Shown piece by piece: positions 1 through 10,957 of a DNA stretch of 64,000 nt (positions are counted from its first letter, which is position 1; each line of letters starts with the position of its first letter). The stretch comes from Salvator merianae (taxonomy: Eukaryota > Chordata > Lepidosauria > Squamata > Teiidae), in the NCBI GenBank assembly GCA_003586115.2, contig QVOM02000042.1:77357636-77421635 (forward strand), given 5' to 3'. The notes under the pieces were generated by a model. It had not been told where the DNA came from, made no database searches, and saw only the letters and a list, made by a program, of their open reading frames with translations. Position numbers and translations under genes: made by a program.

Positions 1-443
1 ATGTTAGCTTATGAATTTTTGAATTAAATGTAAATTTTATATATCTTAAATAAATTTTAAAAAAGGAAAAAAAACTAAATTGAAAAATATGAAAAATAAA
101 AATGCAAGTGAATTCTGAATTTTGTATATTGCATACATCTTAATACGGCAACCAAATTCATTTTTGCAAGTTTGGTGCTAGAAATCAGCAGTTTACTTTT
201 TTTCCTCCAGCAACTTAGTTACTTTGAATGAGTCTTTAAGTTTTTACATTATCCAAAACATTTTCAAATCCTTGAAGACATTTTCTTGTTTACTTCTAGC
301 ATTTTTTGAATTCTAATATTGTAGGAATTTTCCATCAGGTGCTTCAGTTTGCATGAAATTTCTAAAAGGGCCCTCCTTTGACTGCGGGCTTCCTATGTGT
401 GTTGGGCTTTGTAAAGCTACTCAAAGGCAACGCAAAAACCCAC
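1..443. other. Intron after exon 13, partial
   Basis: AT-rich intron sequence with no exon, domain or complete repeat that I recognise. The next receptor exon must lie to the left of the window. Confidence 0.7.
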
Positions 444-671
444 CTGGTGAGCTAGTAGGGATGATTAACTTTGACTTTATCCCTTTTGTAAAGCGCAACA
501 GTTCCCCTTTATCATCAGTCCAGTAGATAAATCCCCTGTTCCAGTCCACATCCTGGAAATAAATGTGTTCAGGCCATTCTGGCATTATTGCATGGTGGTG
601 CAGTATTGAACCCTGTGAGTCAATGTCCAGCTGAAAGATTTGGTTCGAAGTAGCATACAAGACCTTCAACT
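444..671 (-). CDS. Exon 13: YWTD propeller 2, first blades; gene continues off the left edge
   Basis: 228 bp, 76 codons, phase 1-1; acceptor TTCTACAG, donor GTGGGT. The peptide starts ELKVLYATSNQIFQLDID and holds a full blade, DVDWNRGFIYWTDDKGELL, with an intact YWTD. The exon belongs to a second propeller, because propeller 1 and its EGF module are already complete. It is the last exon visible; positions 1-443 are AT-rich intron. The rest of the ectodomain, the membrane span and the tail lie outside. Confidence 0.85.
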
Positions 672-1759
672 CTGTAGAAATACATATATAAAAGAGAGCA
701 TCCAAATGTATTCTGGTTCTGTATAAAATGCTAGTCACACAAGCTCAATTTTAAAGTTACCACTGTGCTGTTCAAATCAACCATTCTTTAGCTAGCTAGC
801 AGGATAAACTGAAACTTCAGGAACCATCTAATGATCATTTATAAATTTATATACTCTTCTACATAAAAAATCCTCAGGATGGTTTATCAACACAATGTAA
901 GAAAGTAAATATAACACTGAGTTAACAGGAAAGTAAGGGGTTTTATCTGTCATATATGGAGTGGAAAGTAGGTGCCCATTGTTGGGATACCATAATGGAA
1001 ATGGAATTCATGCTGTTACAGTCATTGCTCCTGACAAGAGAATTTGGATTGGTACATATGAGATGAAGCAATCCTTGGAACAAACTGGTATCAAGCCATT
1101 TTACTGCATCTGAATCGCTCTCTGAAATACAATGGTAACAAAATCAGACAGTGGCATCATGTGCTTAAGGAGATCAATAATGCTGCTCTATTTTGATGCT
1201 TTTGAATCATCTTCAGAGGCCGTCCGACATACAGCACATTTCAATAAGCTGGCCAGCACACGAGCAACTAGAGCCAGGATGTTCAACAACCCTTAATACT
1301 ATCAACCAAATATGGTAGAAGGCTCTTTTAAGCCGCTGCTGCCCTCCAAATTTTAAGTACTAGAACTGGGTCCAAGAAACCCATAAGGCTAAGCCTACAA
1401 TTCCAGATAAAGTGCAATCCCACCCAAAATACCACTTGAGTAAGAAATGGAGCTTCTCAATAATGGCAGTATCCACTTACCTAGCCCTTAGTTACCAACC
1501 GATCAAAATTGGGACCCTCAAAATCAAGAAGACAGGTAGAGCCAAGGGTCCTCAGCATCCTGGGTGTGACTTCAGCCCACCACCACCACCGCCACCATGA
1601 CCTATCACAACAGGAACAGGTCTTTTAGGCTAGCTTGTCACAAGACCTTCACTATACCTACACCTGTCTGAATGCCAGCATCTAGGCAGTAAACATACAC
1701 ACTGATGATGACCATAAGAGAGTTCCCTTGTATGTCTCAAGTTTAGAGTATAAGCTTAC
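672..1759. other. Intron 12
   Basis: A 1.1 kb intron with no coding signal. A (CCA)n microsatellite lies at about 1,579-1,598. The segment ~1,230-1,350 (islands such as CAACCCTTAATACTATCAAC) looks like old repeat debris that I cannot assign. Confidence 0.6.
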
Positions 1760-1876
1760 CTGTACATTTGCCAGACGACATAAGGAAAGTGTTCTCTGGA
1801 CATGCACATTTGTAGCCCTTGACATGAACTGGTGACAAAAGGCAGATATGGCTACACAATCCAGGAGCACAAGCAG
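1760..1876 (-). CDS. Exon 12: EGF-like module after propeller 1
   Basis: 117 bp, 39 codons, phase 1-1; acceptor AACACAG, donor GTAAGC. The peptide TACAPGLCSHICLL...GYKCACPENTFL has six cysteines in the order found in the EGF module that closes each propeller in LRP proteins. Its position after a complete propeller and before another blade shows that the protein is a multi-propeller receptor. A 4.5 kb intron separates it from exon 11. Confidence 0.83.
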
Positions 1877-1893
1877 CTGTGTTTCCTGGTAAC

Positions 1894-2205
1894 CAACAAC
1901 AACAACAACAAGTTAGTCTTCAGGGATGAATTCAATCCTTCTCAGGTTTGATCCTAGTCTTTCTCAGGTTATGGTCTTATTATCAGTGGCTACTAGAATG
2001 GATGCCTAGGTACTGCCTCCGGGGTAGAGAGACAGGCAGCATGCCTCTAATGGTCACTCGCAGGGAGTCGAGAGCAGGTGAAGGTTTTGCCTTTTTCTTC
2101 TGTTTGAGAATACCCAGAAGCAATTGATGGGTCACTGTGTGGAACAGGATGGGCTATGGCCTGATCCAGCAGGGCTTCTCTTATGTTCTTATGTAACTCA
2201 GTAAT
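1894..2205 (+). repeat. (CAA)n and old LINE 3' tail in intron 11
   Basis: A short (CAA)n run at 1,894-1,911, only 18 bases from exon 12, is followed at ~1,975-2,205 by a degenerate tail ending GATCCAGCAGGGCTTCTCTT then ATGTTCTTATG. That ending occurs on many dispersed squamate LINE-derived repeats. Related pieces in this window are at ~8,965-9,060 and ~11,860-11,950. Confidence 0.5.
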
Positions 2206-2689
2206 TCAACTTAAGTTTTTAGGTATAGGCAATAGGCCTCAATCTGCTATGGAACCATAAACTGTGTTCTAAATTTCTTATGCTCATTGTGCTTTGGCCA
2301 CATAGCCCCCATCAGGGGTTCACCTAAAATATAGAACATTATCCAAATACTTCATAACTTAGAATGTCAGATAAACTCAACAATAATGAAATCATAAAAC
2401 AGTAAAATAAGCACTTACATAAATGATATTCTGAAGAAGTTTATACAGACCAGCTGATTCTATAGTAAGACAGATCTGTGAGTTTCTTAGCTGGAAAAAC
2501 ATTTAAATAATCCAGTACTCATGAACAGTTGATTGCTTAGTCTATTAGCTACTTAAAGGGATATGAAGTGAAAATATTCTCTACTCTTTTACCTCATTAA
2601 GGCATCCTCTCCATTAATCTTCATTGGGTCCTGTAGGGGCCAATGTTCTGAATTTTATAACCCATCACATTTTATTGCCATGTAATATA

Positions 2690-3540
2690 GCCTCTGTGAG
2701 TGGTTGTAGATCAGACTGGTTGTAGAGCAAACTTCCTGGAAAGCAGAGTGTTGCCAGTTTGATCCCTAGTCTCTCCCCGGAAGTAGGCAACAGCAAATTA
2801 CTTCTGTATCTCTGCTAAGAAAACTGTACAGAGGTGCAAGGTGCCCATGAAGTCACCCAGGAGTCAGCCATGCACCAGTAGTACCTAGTAGGGATGTGCA
2901 CGAAGGCACTTTTCCTTTTTCGCTTTGCAGCGCTGCGAAGCTACTAGGCTTCATTTTCGCGTGAAAACTGAGCCTTTTGTTTTCGCTGCGAAAATTTTCG
3001 CAGCGAAGACCGGGGGCACTGCCTGTCACAGGCAGCACTACTTTCGCGATCGGCGAAGGTCTTCCCTTCGGACTGATTTGTCTCCGTTTCCGATCGCTCT
3101 CATTCCACCTAGTCTGTCAGTGTGCGCGTGCGAGTGACAGAAAAGGGGGAATGAGAGAGCGATCGGAAACGGAAGGGACAAATCAATGCGAAGGAAGACC
3201 TTCGCCGAATCCGATCGCCAAAGTTAAGTGCTGCCCGTCACAGAGGCAGCACTTAACTTTAGCGATCGGATTGATTTTTGACGTTTCCCAATCGGTCTGC
3301 CTCTTTAAGGCTGTGTGAAGTTTCCAGGCGGAGCTTCTAGCGGCCAAAAAGAGGGAGCTTGTGACAAATGGCGAAGGTCTCGAAGGACAGCGAAAGTTGC
3401 CGGGACCTTCACCATTTGCATTCACTGCCCCTTTTTCCCTTCGCATTTCGTGTGAAGATGGCGAAGATGCCATTTTCGCATGAAATTTGAAGTGCACGAA
3501 GCTTTGTGCACATCCCTAGTACCTAACAAATACAAATATA
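2690..3540 (+). mobile_element. tRNA-derived SINE (ACA-tail type), split by a hAT element
   Basis: The body at 2,690-2,888 contains a box-B-like stretch (CCAGTTTGATCCC) and the family core (ACTTCTGTATCTCTGC, AAGAAAACTGTACAGAGG). Its end, AGTAGTACCTA, is interrupted by the 630 bp hAT insertion and resumes after 3,518 as GTACCTAACAAATACAAA. Compare the intact family ending AGTGGTACCCAACAACAAC in the copies near 22,930 and 29,020. Confidence 0.7.
2889..3518. mobile_element. Non-autonomous hAT transposon, copy 1 (630 bp)
   Basis: Inverted ends are TAGGGATGTGCACGAAGG at the left and GTGCACATCCCTA at the right. They are flanked by an 8 bp target duplication, GTACCTAG (2,881-2,888) and GTACCTAA (3,519-3,526), differing at one base. 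An 8 bp duplication with T/CAGGG-type ends is diagnostic for the hAT superfamily. The interior is GC- and CpG-rich, with long subterminal inverted repeats (TTCGCTTTGCAGC.., ATTTTCGC..). It carries no transposase and must have been moved by one supplied elsewhere. Open frames inside it are by-products of the inverted repeats. Confidence 0.8.
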
Positions 3541-3599
3541 GCCTCTACATCCCCAAATCTCATCTTTCTAAGAGACTAATTTCCAAACATATGCCAGCT

Positions 3600-4140
3600 C
3601 TTTTGTTTATTATTATTCAGATAAAGTATGGAAAATTATACAAATAGAATCAACACAAATTTTTTTGACTACGGAGATTTGTTTAATGCCTTGTTATAGA
3701 GATTTAAAGTTGAATAGGATGAAGGAGTTTTGTCTGGAACTACTAATACTGGCAGCGTTGTCAGTAATAGTGTATGGATGGAAGGAGAGTACCAAATGGA
3801 TATTGGCGAAATGGAGGTATTATTTACTAGATGCAATGAGGTTTCAGATATTGAGTAACAATAGATTAAGGATAGAAGGGCAAACAGTAGAGGGAGATTT
3901 AAGAGGAAAATGGAAGGGATAGTGGAATATTTGGTGAAGGAAGCGGGGAGTGACCAGGAAAGAAATCAGTTATTAGTAACCCTCCATATGTGCTAGATTA
4001 GGTTGGAGGGGGGCTGGATTCACCAAGGGAGTGAGTATAAATGTATTGAGTTGAGAGATTTCCAATGTTTTATTTATAATTTGTTTTGATTTTGTAAAAA
4101 TAATTATTTATAGAAAAAATAATTAAAATTTAAAAAGAAA
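3600..4140 (+). mobile_element. L1-type LINE 3' end
   Basis: A plus-strand frame at 3,665-3,922 ends in basic residues (..LRIEGQTVEGDLRGKWKG, stop). It is followed by ~220 bp of 3' UTR and an A-rich terminus at 4,080-4,140. The pattern resembles the C-terminus of ORF2 and the 3' UTR of reptile L1 elements. It is 5'-truncated, as most L1 copies are. The assignment is by pattern and not certain. Confidence 0.45.
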
Positions 4141-6397
4141 AATGTTTAATGTTATGCAGATGCTCACTTATGTGTTTTTCAGTGGTCTTGATATTTTATC
4201 ACTGTATCTTTTTTTACATGGGTACTGAATTAAAAATGCAATATTTAGAAATTGTATATATTAAATTCATAAAACAAATCCAGTTTTATTACTCCTTGAA
4301 GGCTGGTGTCCTCTCTCTCTCTTTTCTGGAGGATGCCTCCTGCTTTATTATTTTTTTTCTAGTTACAGGCAAGCCATCTTCATTTCAAACAAAAATTGAC
4401 ATCGGCCAGAGAATTTTGTATTTGAACACACTATGTTCAGGCTGAATCCTTCAACAGAATCTGGAGCATGCACTAGACACTAAGTAGTAAAACTTTTTAC
4501 AGTAATTTGGATGATTAGTTACATTTAGATTCTGATTACTTCATGGTTATGCTTAGCAGTTGCAGCATTTTGAGAACCATAAATTGCGTGTTATTAGAAA
4601 CAGCACGCAGGAGGGATGATCCAAGACAGACTTCCTACAGGCAGCAGGTGCTCAGTGACAAACAAACCTGTATGACACCCCCACATTTATTCCCAAGTGT
4701 AAATGCAATGAAACCATGCCTACAAAGTGCTGAAACCAAGCAAGCTTGAAGCCCAGATAACCTACACAGCAGATACCTATTAAAATCAGACAAAGCTTCT
4801 CTAGTTCCACCAAAGCTTTAAAGGCTAACATGTCATTGACTATGCTATCATGCTGACAAATTGCCCAATCATACATAATAATCCACACTTCTTTTCCCAA
4901 AACACAAATAAAAGCAAACTATTTCTTAACAGTAAACCCAAAATATTGCCCCCAGCTGAACACGCTCAGTTTTAAATGTTAAGACTGCTGATCCTTTCAG
5001 TATAATGATATGATGTGTGCATGCATTTGAGAAATTTGTTTTTGTTTGTATTTTATATTTAAATATATTGTATTTCTGATATGATGTATTTATACTTGAT
5101 TATTTTGCTTTTGTATTTTGTTTGGGAGGTGTTATTAGCTTGTAAAACACCTTAAGCACACCACAGAAATAAATAAAAAGATAAAGATATTAGGTAGCAC
5201 CTTGGTTCTGTTCTAGTCAGAACTCATAAGTCTGGGAGGGAAGGATTATTAAACAGAGAATTGATCTTGCAGTTCAATTTCTCACTTCAAGGACCCTTTG
5301 GATGTCAACTATGAAGTTAACATGAAATATAGACAAGCCTAACATCAGAAGATGATAGTATTTGTTATTGGAATAATAGATAGTGACCTGACATCTCTGT
5401 GAAGCACTTGAACAGCTTTAAATTCAGAGCGCTAAGACACGTGTTTTTGCTTGCTGAATATTTTTTTCAAACTGAGCATTATTCCAAGTAATTGAGCATT
5501 ACTTCTAAAAACTCTGGCAGCTGAAGGCTGCATACGGACGTCACTTACTTAATCTGCTATATTTGGATATTCCAGAATAAAGCATGGATATTCCAGAATA
5601 TCCATGCTTTATCCAAGAATATACAAATGCAGCGGAATAAGCAATGTCTGGATGCAGTCCTTAGTTTCATCATTATAATAATTGCTCTAGCAGCCACTTT
5701 TCAGAACACCTTCATAGCGTCACACAACCCATTTGAAACATCTTCCATGTCCTTCCTTTCCCTTTCTAAAAGTGGAGAAAATTAGGCTGTGATCACATGT
5801 AACACAAAAAGCAGCTCAGAAGAATCTCAGAGACAGTGGCGTGTGGCCCTTCTGGTCTCATCGCATCTTTCCTAGCATGCAGTGGTCATGAGAGGGGGAA
5901 GCGGCAAAGCAGCACATGAACAATCCCATCTGGGAACCATCTCCAAGTTCTTTCTGAGCCACCTTTGATCCTGCAGCTTGTATTCAGAAATTTCTTTCCC
6001 TACCATCCCTCTTGTCCATTTATCATTTGGCTTGATAAAGTATCAAAGAGGGCGAAAGCTTGCATATTGATGCATGGCATTTTGCTCAGATTCTGACAGG
6101 GACTGAAGGTTATAGCAGAGCAATTTGCAAATATTGGGGGCAGGAGCACCACCTATCATAGCAGCCCTTTGGCCCCTTGAACCCATTGTAGCTATAACCT
6201 CATCCAAGCCACCTGCATTCGTAACATCCCCTTGGCCTTTCCAATGTCAACAGAAAGTCTGCTAAGAAACACCACCAAGACAGGTCTGCCCGTGTGATAT
6301 TATTCTATGTAACATGCAGTTGTCAGCCTATAAGGATAGATAATCCCTGCTATCAAGCCAGATTTATTCCTCACTAACTAGAGGAAAGTATACTTAC
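4141..6397. other. Remainder of intron 11
   Basis: AT-rich intron. Apart from the MITE at 5,526-5,660 I see no exon, RNA gene or complete repeat here. Confidence 0.6.
5526..5660. mobile_element. Short palindromic MITE, GGCTGCATCCAGAC type, copy 1
   Basis: Ends GGCTGCATACGGACGTCACT and (read inward from the right) GGACTGCATCCAGACATTGC are inverted. The centre folds on GATATTCCAGAATAAAGCAT and its complement. Related copies lie at 35,766-35,893 and, less complete, at ~55,488-55,579 and ~57,576-57,667. Confidence 0.6.
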
Positions 6398-6620
6398 TTT
6401 GAAACTGTGCCAGGTCCTGAAGCACTGTGAATGAAGAGATGGAAGTGTTCAACAGGACACTAACACCTGGAGAGGTGCGAGAAGCAGAAAACAAATGCTC
6501 TTTGTCTGCCCAGATGAACCAGTTCTCAAACACAGCAAGCCCCACAGGATCCTGGTCCTTCAGCTGTACCTCCGGAAACGTGTATCTGCCAGTGCCATCT
6601 ACTTTTATTGTCTCTATGGA
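6398..6620 (-). CDS. Exon 11: YWTD propeller 1, closing blades
   Basis: 223 bp; starts in phase 0 and ends in phase 1; acceptor CTTTAG, donor GTAAGT. It continues with SIETIKVDGTGRYTF, then PVGLAVFENWFIWADKEHL, the expected 'p.glavf.d.iywtd' blade with FIWAD in place of YWTD. A potential N-glycosylation site N-T-S occurs near the end (LLNTSISS). Exons 8-11 give ~255 residues, the normal size of a six-blade propeller, so no exon is likely to be missing between them. Confidence 0.84.
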
Positions 6621-7331
6621 CTAAAGAGTAGCAATATCAAGTCAGCATTCAACTATTAGACTTTGAAAAGACAATTATCAATACTTGTTTCATTTGGCCA
6701 TAGCCTTTGCCATTTGGATGTATTTGTTCAGTGCCCTTGGTCTCAACAGCAAGCTAACTCAGAAAACTAATATGGTAGGGTACAGTGTAGGTATACACAC
6801 AACTATTGTAAAAATGTCATCTTGTTAACTTATTTCAGCCAGATTCAAGCAGATGACTCAAGCAACAAACCAGCTCAAGTCATCATCTGGCTACAGTGAA
6901 GTTCTGTCCCCAAAGTTCTACACAGAGAAAAATCAGATGCAAATTAAATCATGGTTAAGGACTTATTTCAAAGCACATTCTGCACCCCTTTTTGCAGATA
7001 TTCAAAACCACATCCAAGGCTGCTCACACAGGGCAAGAACAACTCATTCAGCAGCACAAGTATCTTGTTCAGGGGATGGATGGCTTCTACAGTACTCTTT
7101 CAATAGACCTGTATAGCAGCTTTTCAGTACTGTACAAAAGCTTTGAAATTAGTCAGTACAGAGAGAGCACTGAATTAGGTTCATGGTGCTAGGCGAGGAC
7201 CACTGTTGCAACCACCCAACCACTACTTTCTTCCTACAAAAACTGCTACTAGCATAAGAAAAAGCACATCATGGAGCTCTATGGCTAACATGGCTGCATT
7301 TGAATTGGGCCAGATCATTTCAGAGCCATAC

Positions 7332-7500
7332 CTCTTTATACTCACTGATCCAGTACAATCTGCTGGCTGCAAGATCAAGAGTCAATCCAACAGGTTCTTC
7401 TGAAGTTACAACAGCAAGCACATGCCTGTCTGAACCATCCATTCCTGCAGCTTCTATTGCAGTCCTACCCCTTTCACCACGATTCACCCAATACATGTAT
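7332..7500 (-). CDS. Exon 10: YWTD propeller 1, blades 3-4
   Basis: 169 bp; enters in phase 2 and leaves in phase 0; acceptor ATCACAG, donor GTATGG. The peptide starts YMYWVNRGERGRTAIEAAG, continues MDGSDRHVL and ends in a second blade, LDLAASRLYWISEYKE. 'R.Y..W.D.G....IE.A..DG' is the standard propeller repeat; in both blades the YWTD Asp position is changed (WVN, WIS). Splitting blades across exon borders is normal for this family. Confidence 0.85.
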
Positions 7501-8635
7501 CTGTGATGAAATAGAAAATCGGAACATACCACCATACTCTGGAGCTAAAGAATGCCACAAGAGCAGCACCTCCACTATAAGTGAATTCTGGGACCAACTA
7601 CTCTTTAGTAGTTGAATATCAACTTATTCCAAACTACTAGTAGCTTTAACTTACTATCCATACAAATCACAAACCCCAAGACGCTGATGCTGAGCACCTG
7701 AAGTAATGGTGCATCAAGATTATGTACACGAACTCAGACTGGAATACAGTGTACTCAGTCACAACTGCTCTGACAAGCAATGATTAGGATCTAGAGGAAT
7801 GAAGGCTTGGACGCAAACCTGCCTGCTGAAGACAAGCCGCAAGAATATATACGTAAAAGAAAGTATTAGTTAGAGAAGAGTCTTCTAGCTTTGGGGGGCG
7901 CAAAGACCTCAATAAAATGCTGCCTTTCAGCTCCCTCACTATTGAAGTGATTTGTGAATGAATAAGTTTAGTCAGACCAAGTCCAGGAAAAAAATAACAA
8001 CATATTCAAAGATACACACATAGAAATCATAGCATTAAGTTAAATCACATTATAAAGCAAAATGCCATTAAAACCAGCATTCTAAAATCTTATTGCTCAG
8101 GCTGAATATTTGGCTGGTTAAGTAATTGCTTCCTAATTGTGATGGCACTTGCACAGAATTTTGCTACATTTCTTGCACAAGTGGTGTTTGTGCCCGACAG
8201 CAGCTTATACATATAAAAAAAGATTTGATCTGCTAGGAAACTGAGTTAGTACTGGGGTAGTGCCTTTGAAGAGTATAACATACCTATCCATTTAAGGGAT
8301 TCAGTATCTGCACCATTTTTGTTGAACAAAACTTTCACAAATAGAGACTACCATACATAATAGTCCTTTGAGGTCTATAGTTTACATGCAAATCACACTC
8401 ACTGTCCTTGATCAACAGTCACAATTCTTTTCATAATAACAAAATCTGAGATTGTTCAGTAACAAGTAATGATATGTCACAGCTGGACATGAAACTCAAC
8501 CTGTTTCCAGACTGGTACTTTGAGAACTGAAACTACAGACTGTGGTCAGCCAGACGAGCCTTCCCAGAATCCTCCAAGCTTCCAGCCTGTAGAACTCCAA
8601 CAAACCACCTAGGATCAGCACGCCTATTCTATTAC

Positions 8636-8804
8636 CTTTTTTCTGGAAATGTGGTGAGTTGTTCAGGTGCCACATTCTTCTCCAGGATCTTCACATACCC
8701 CCTGCGATCACTCAAACCAACAGAAATAGCAGGAGGGGAATTACTAGCCCAATATAACTGTCCTGTGATCCAGTCTACAGATATGCTGTTGACATCACTG
8801 ACAT
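8636..8804 (-). CDS. Exon 9: YWTD propeller 1, blades 2-3
   Basis: 169 bp; enters in phase 1 and leaves in phase 2; acceptor TCTCTAG, donor GTAATA. The peptide starts DVSDVNSISVDWITG and contains the blade signature QLYWAS, where WTD is replaced by WAS. The DW...G.LYW spacing matches LDLR-family propeller repeats. The phase change is balanced by exon 10, which begins with the single base needed to complete the split Arg codon. Confidence 0.84.
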
Positions 8805-9107
8805 CTAGAGAGAAGTTTACAGAAGTTCAATAGTTACATTTCTAAAAAGGAAATAGGGATGGTCAAACAGTGACCTTCCAGATGTTGCCAAACTATAACT
8901 CCTATTATGTGCTTTTGCTGCTTTCACAATTCAATACTGCACCTGTTTACTCTGGGGTCAAGGTGTTCCCTGTTGATGGGCTTCCCTGTGCAGTTGGTTA
9001 GACACTATGAGAACAGACTGCTGGACTAGTTGGGCCATGGGTTTGATTCACTTCTGATGCACTTATGTTCATAGACCTCATTATTTCAAATATAAAAACA
9101 GCTTTAC

Positions 9108-9314
9108 CTGGATAGAGAAGCATCTCCTTTCCTTCAGGACCACTGAAATGCAACTTTCCACTTTCATCTGTCCAGTAGTATGTTCTCCTCAAAATGTCAT
9201 AAGCTATAGAATTAGGTGCAGTTACTGTAGATAGTGCCACCCTCATCTCGTGAGATTTTGCATTCAAAACAGCAAAAGCATGACCAACAGCCAGTAATAT
9301 TTTGATAGCACCAC
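9108..9314 (-). CDS. Exon 8: YWTD propeller 1, first blades
   Basis: 207 bp, 69 codons, phase 1-1; acceptor TTCCAG, donor GTAAAG. The peptide contains the blade motif ILRRTYYWTDESGKL and, before it, an LLAVGHAFAVLN strand equivalent to the 'lifsn...i' start of LDLR propellers. It follows the cbEGF module, as in LDLR. The YWTD motif is intact. Confidence 0.86.
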
Positions 9315-10831
9315 CTGGAAGAGATGTTTCATTAATTCCTGCTTCATAAAGTGATCCACCTAGTGGAGGCTTGCTCCATTAAAAGCATTATAATAGTGCT
9401 GGGTGTATTAGCACTCCACTCACAAAATAAGGTAATTCCCAGTTTATTATCAGTTGTGTTAATGAAGGAATCAGACTTCTCTTGCATGATTTAGATGCTT
9501 TGTCTGGAAGCTCCATCCTTGTGCAAATATGCTCCTATCTTAGCTAAATTCTTAGAAGCTTTGTTAACTGTGCCTAGCTTCCAGTTTTAGGTCCTTCTGC
9601 CTAACCTTCAAGAGATGACCCCTCCTTGGTCATGATAGAGACCAAAGGTTTGTTTTATTCAGATTTGCACCTTCTAGTTGCATTCAGGGATACAACCCAT
9701 ATTCAGCATATTGGATCCTGTCGGTATCTATACAGATGGGTAAAAGGTTCAGGTGGGTAAAACGTTCAGGTGATCCCATCACACATTAAAAACCTTTGCT
9801 TCACGTGAATTACAAGAACAATCACTTCGGCATTCAGATTCTATGCTTGCTTTTGTCTATGGTTATATTCCTAGTAAACATTTTCTAGCAGCTACTATGT
9901 AAGCACCAAACACTGAGTCTTATTTCAATGGAGAACAAAACTCAAAGTTTCCAAAACATTTTGTAACAGCAGGCAATTTTTTAAAATCTCCCACCTTGAT
10001 GGTGGAGTAGTTTCCCAGCCTGCCAAAAGCTTAATTAGTGGAATCCCCCCCCCTTTTTTAGCAGCTAAAATACAAAGGTGAAATAATAGCTCTTTTTCCT
10101 TTGCTTTGACAACTATGAAGATTGTTGCCAAAAAAAGGCAAAGCAGAACAAAATGCCAAAACTGAAGTGCAAAACACTGCAAACCAAAAGGCCTCATTTC
10201 ATCAGAACTCAAGAGCTAAAATAGTACAGGACCCAGTTTTATTTTAAAAAAGGGGGGTTTGTTCAAGTCCAGACGTATCTTGTATGTTTTTAGGGGCAAC
10301 TGCTTTGCAGCCTTGAAGCTCTCACAAAACTGCAAGAATGACTTCCATAGCCGCTCTCCAGATTTCTCGTTGGCCTCAGCATGAAAGTGGAAGCTGACTG
10401 TATGGTTTGGCAATATTTAAAACCACAATTTCTCTTTAGGCTGTTCAAGAGCCTGCTATATAATGCTGAGGAGGCACTGATTTGGGGTGCTTTGAGTATC
10501 AGCAACTCATAGGCTAACAATGTGTGTCAAATGTGCCACTGTTTTTGCCAGTATGTGCCTATACAAGCAGCTAATGAAGTTCTAAGGTACTTTGCAATTC
10601 AGGCTTCTTGCTGTAGCCCATGTCACTGCAGGCACTGCTGACCGAAGTACAACAGGATGCTTCGGATAGGGCAGCACTGGTACAAATAAGGGACTTTAGT
10701 GAGCTCCTATAAAGAGCCAGGCAGTCCACAATGCAAAGCACAGGCTGGAGGATTCCTTCTAGTATGAAATCTAAATAGAGGAAAACCATTCCATTATGAA
10801 TTCATTTATTCCATCTACAGAACAGACTTAC
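9315..10831. other. Intron 7
   Basis: 1.5 kb intron with a C-run at ~10,047-10,054. Several short open frames occur, but none has a domain, splice context or compositional bias that supports coding. Confidence 0.6.
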
Positions 10832-10957
10832 CAGTAGCTTCACAAGTAGTTCCACTGGATAACTTGTATCCCTGAATACAGTCACAGGTGAAAGAACCTA
10901 TTGTGTTTGTGCACAATTGATTACAAGGGCTGAACACCATTGCGCATTCATCAATAT
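10832..10957 (-). CDS. Exon 7: calcium-binding EGF-like module
   Basis: 126 bp, 42 codons, phase 1-1; acceptor ATTACAG, donor GTAAGT. The peptide begins DIDEC, the calcium-binding EGF start signature, and contains [10 protein letters not shown], with the Asn and aromatic residue expected of a cbEGF site. Six cysteines are present and the exon ends CEATG. In LDLR-type receptors this EGF packs against the propeller that follows and helps the low-pH conformational switch; the same role is inferred here. Confidence 0.87.

Larger units (their letters stand above)
6621..9107. other. Introns 10, 9 and 8 (around exons 10 and 9)
   Basis: Three introns (6,621-7,331; 7,501-8,635; 8,805-9,107). Only short repeat debris is visible, including the CTTCCAGATGTTGCCAAACT fragment at ~8,874 and the LINE tail piece at 8,965-9,060. 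No further exon was found. Confidence 0.6.

Noticed and set aside
2925..3497. Open frames inside the hAT element (copy 1)
   Set aside because: They arise from inverted, CpG-rich DNA on both strands and show no transposase motif.
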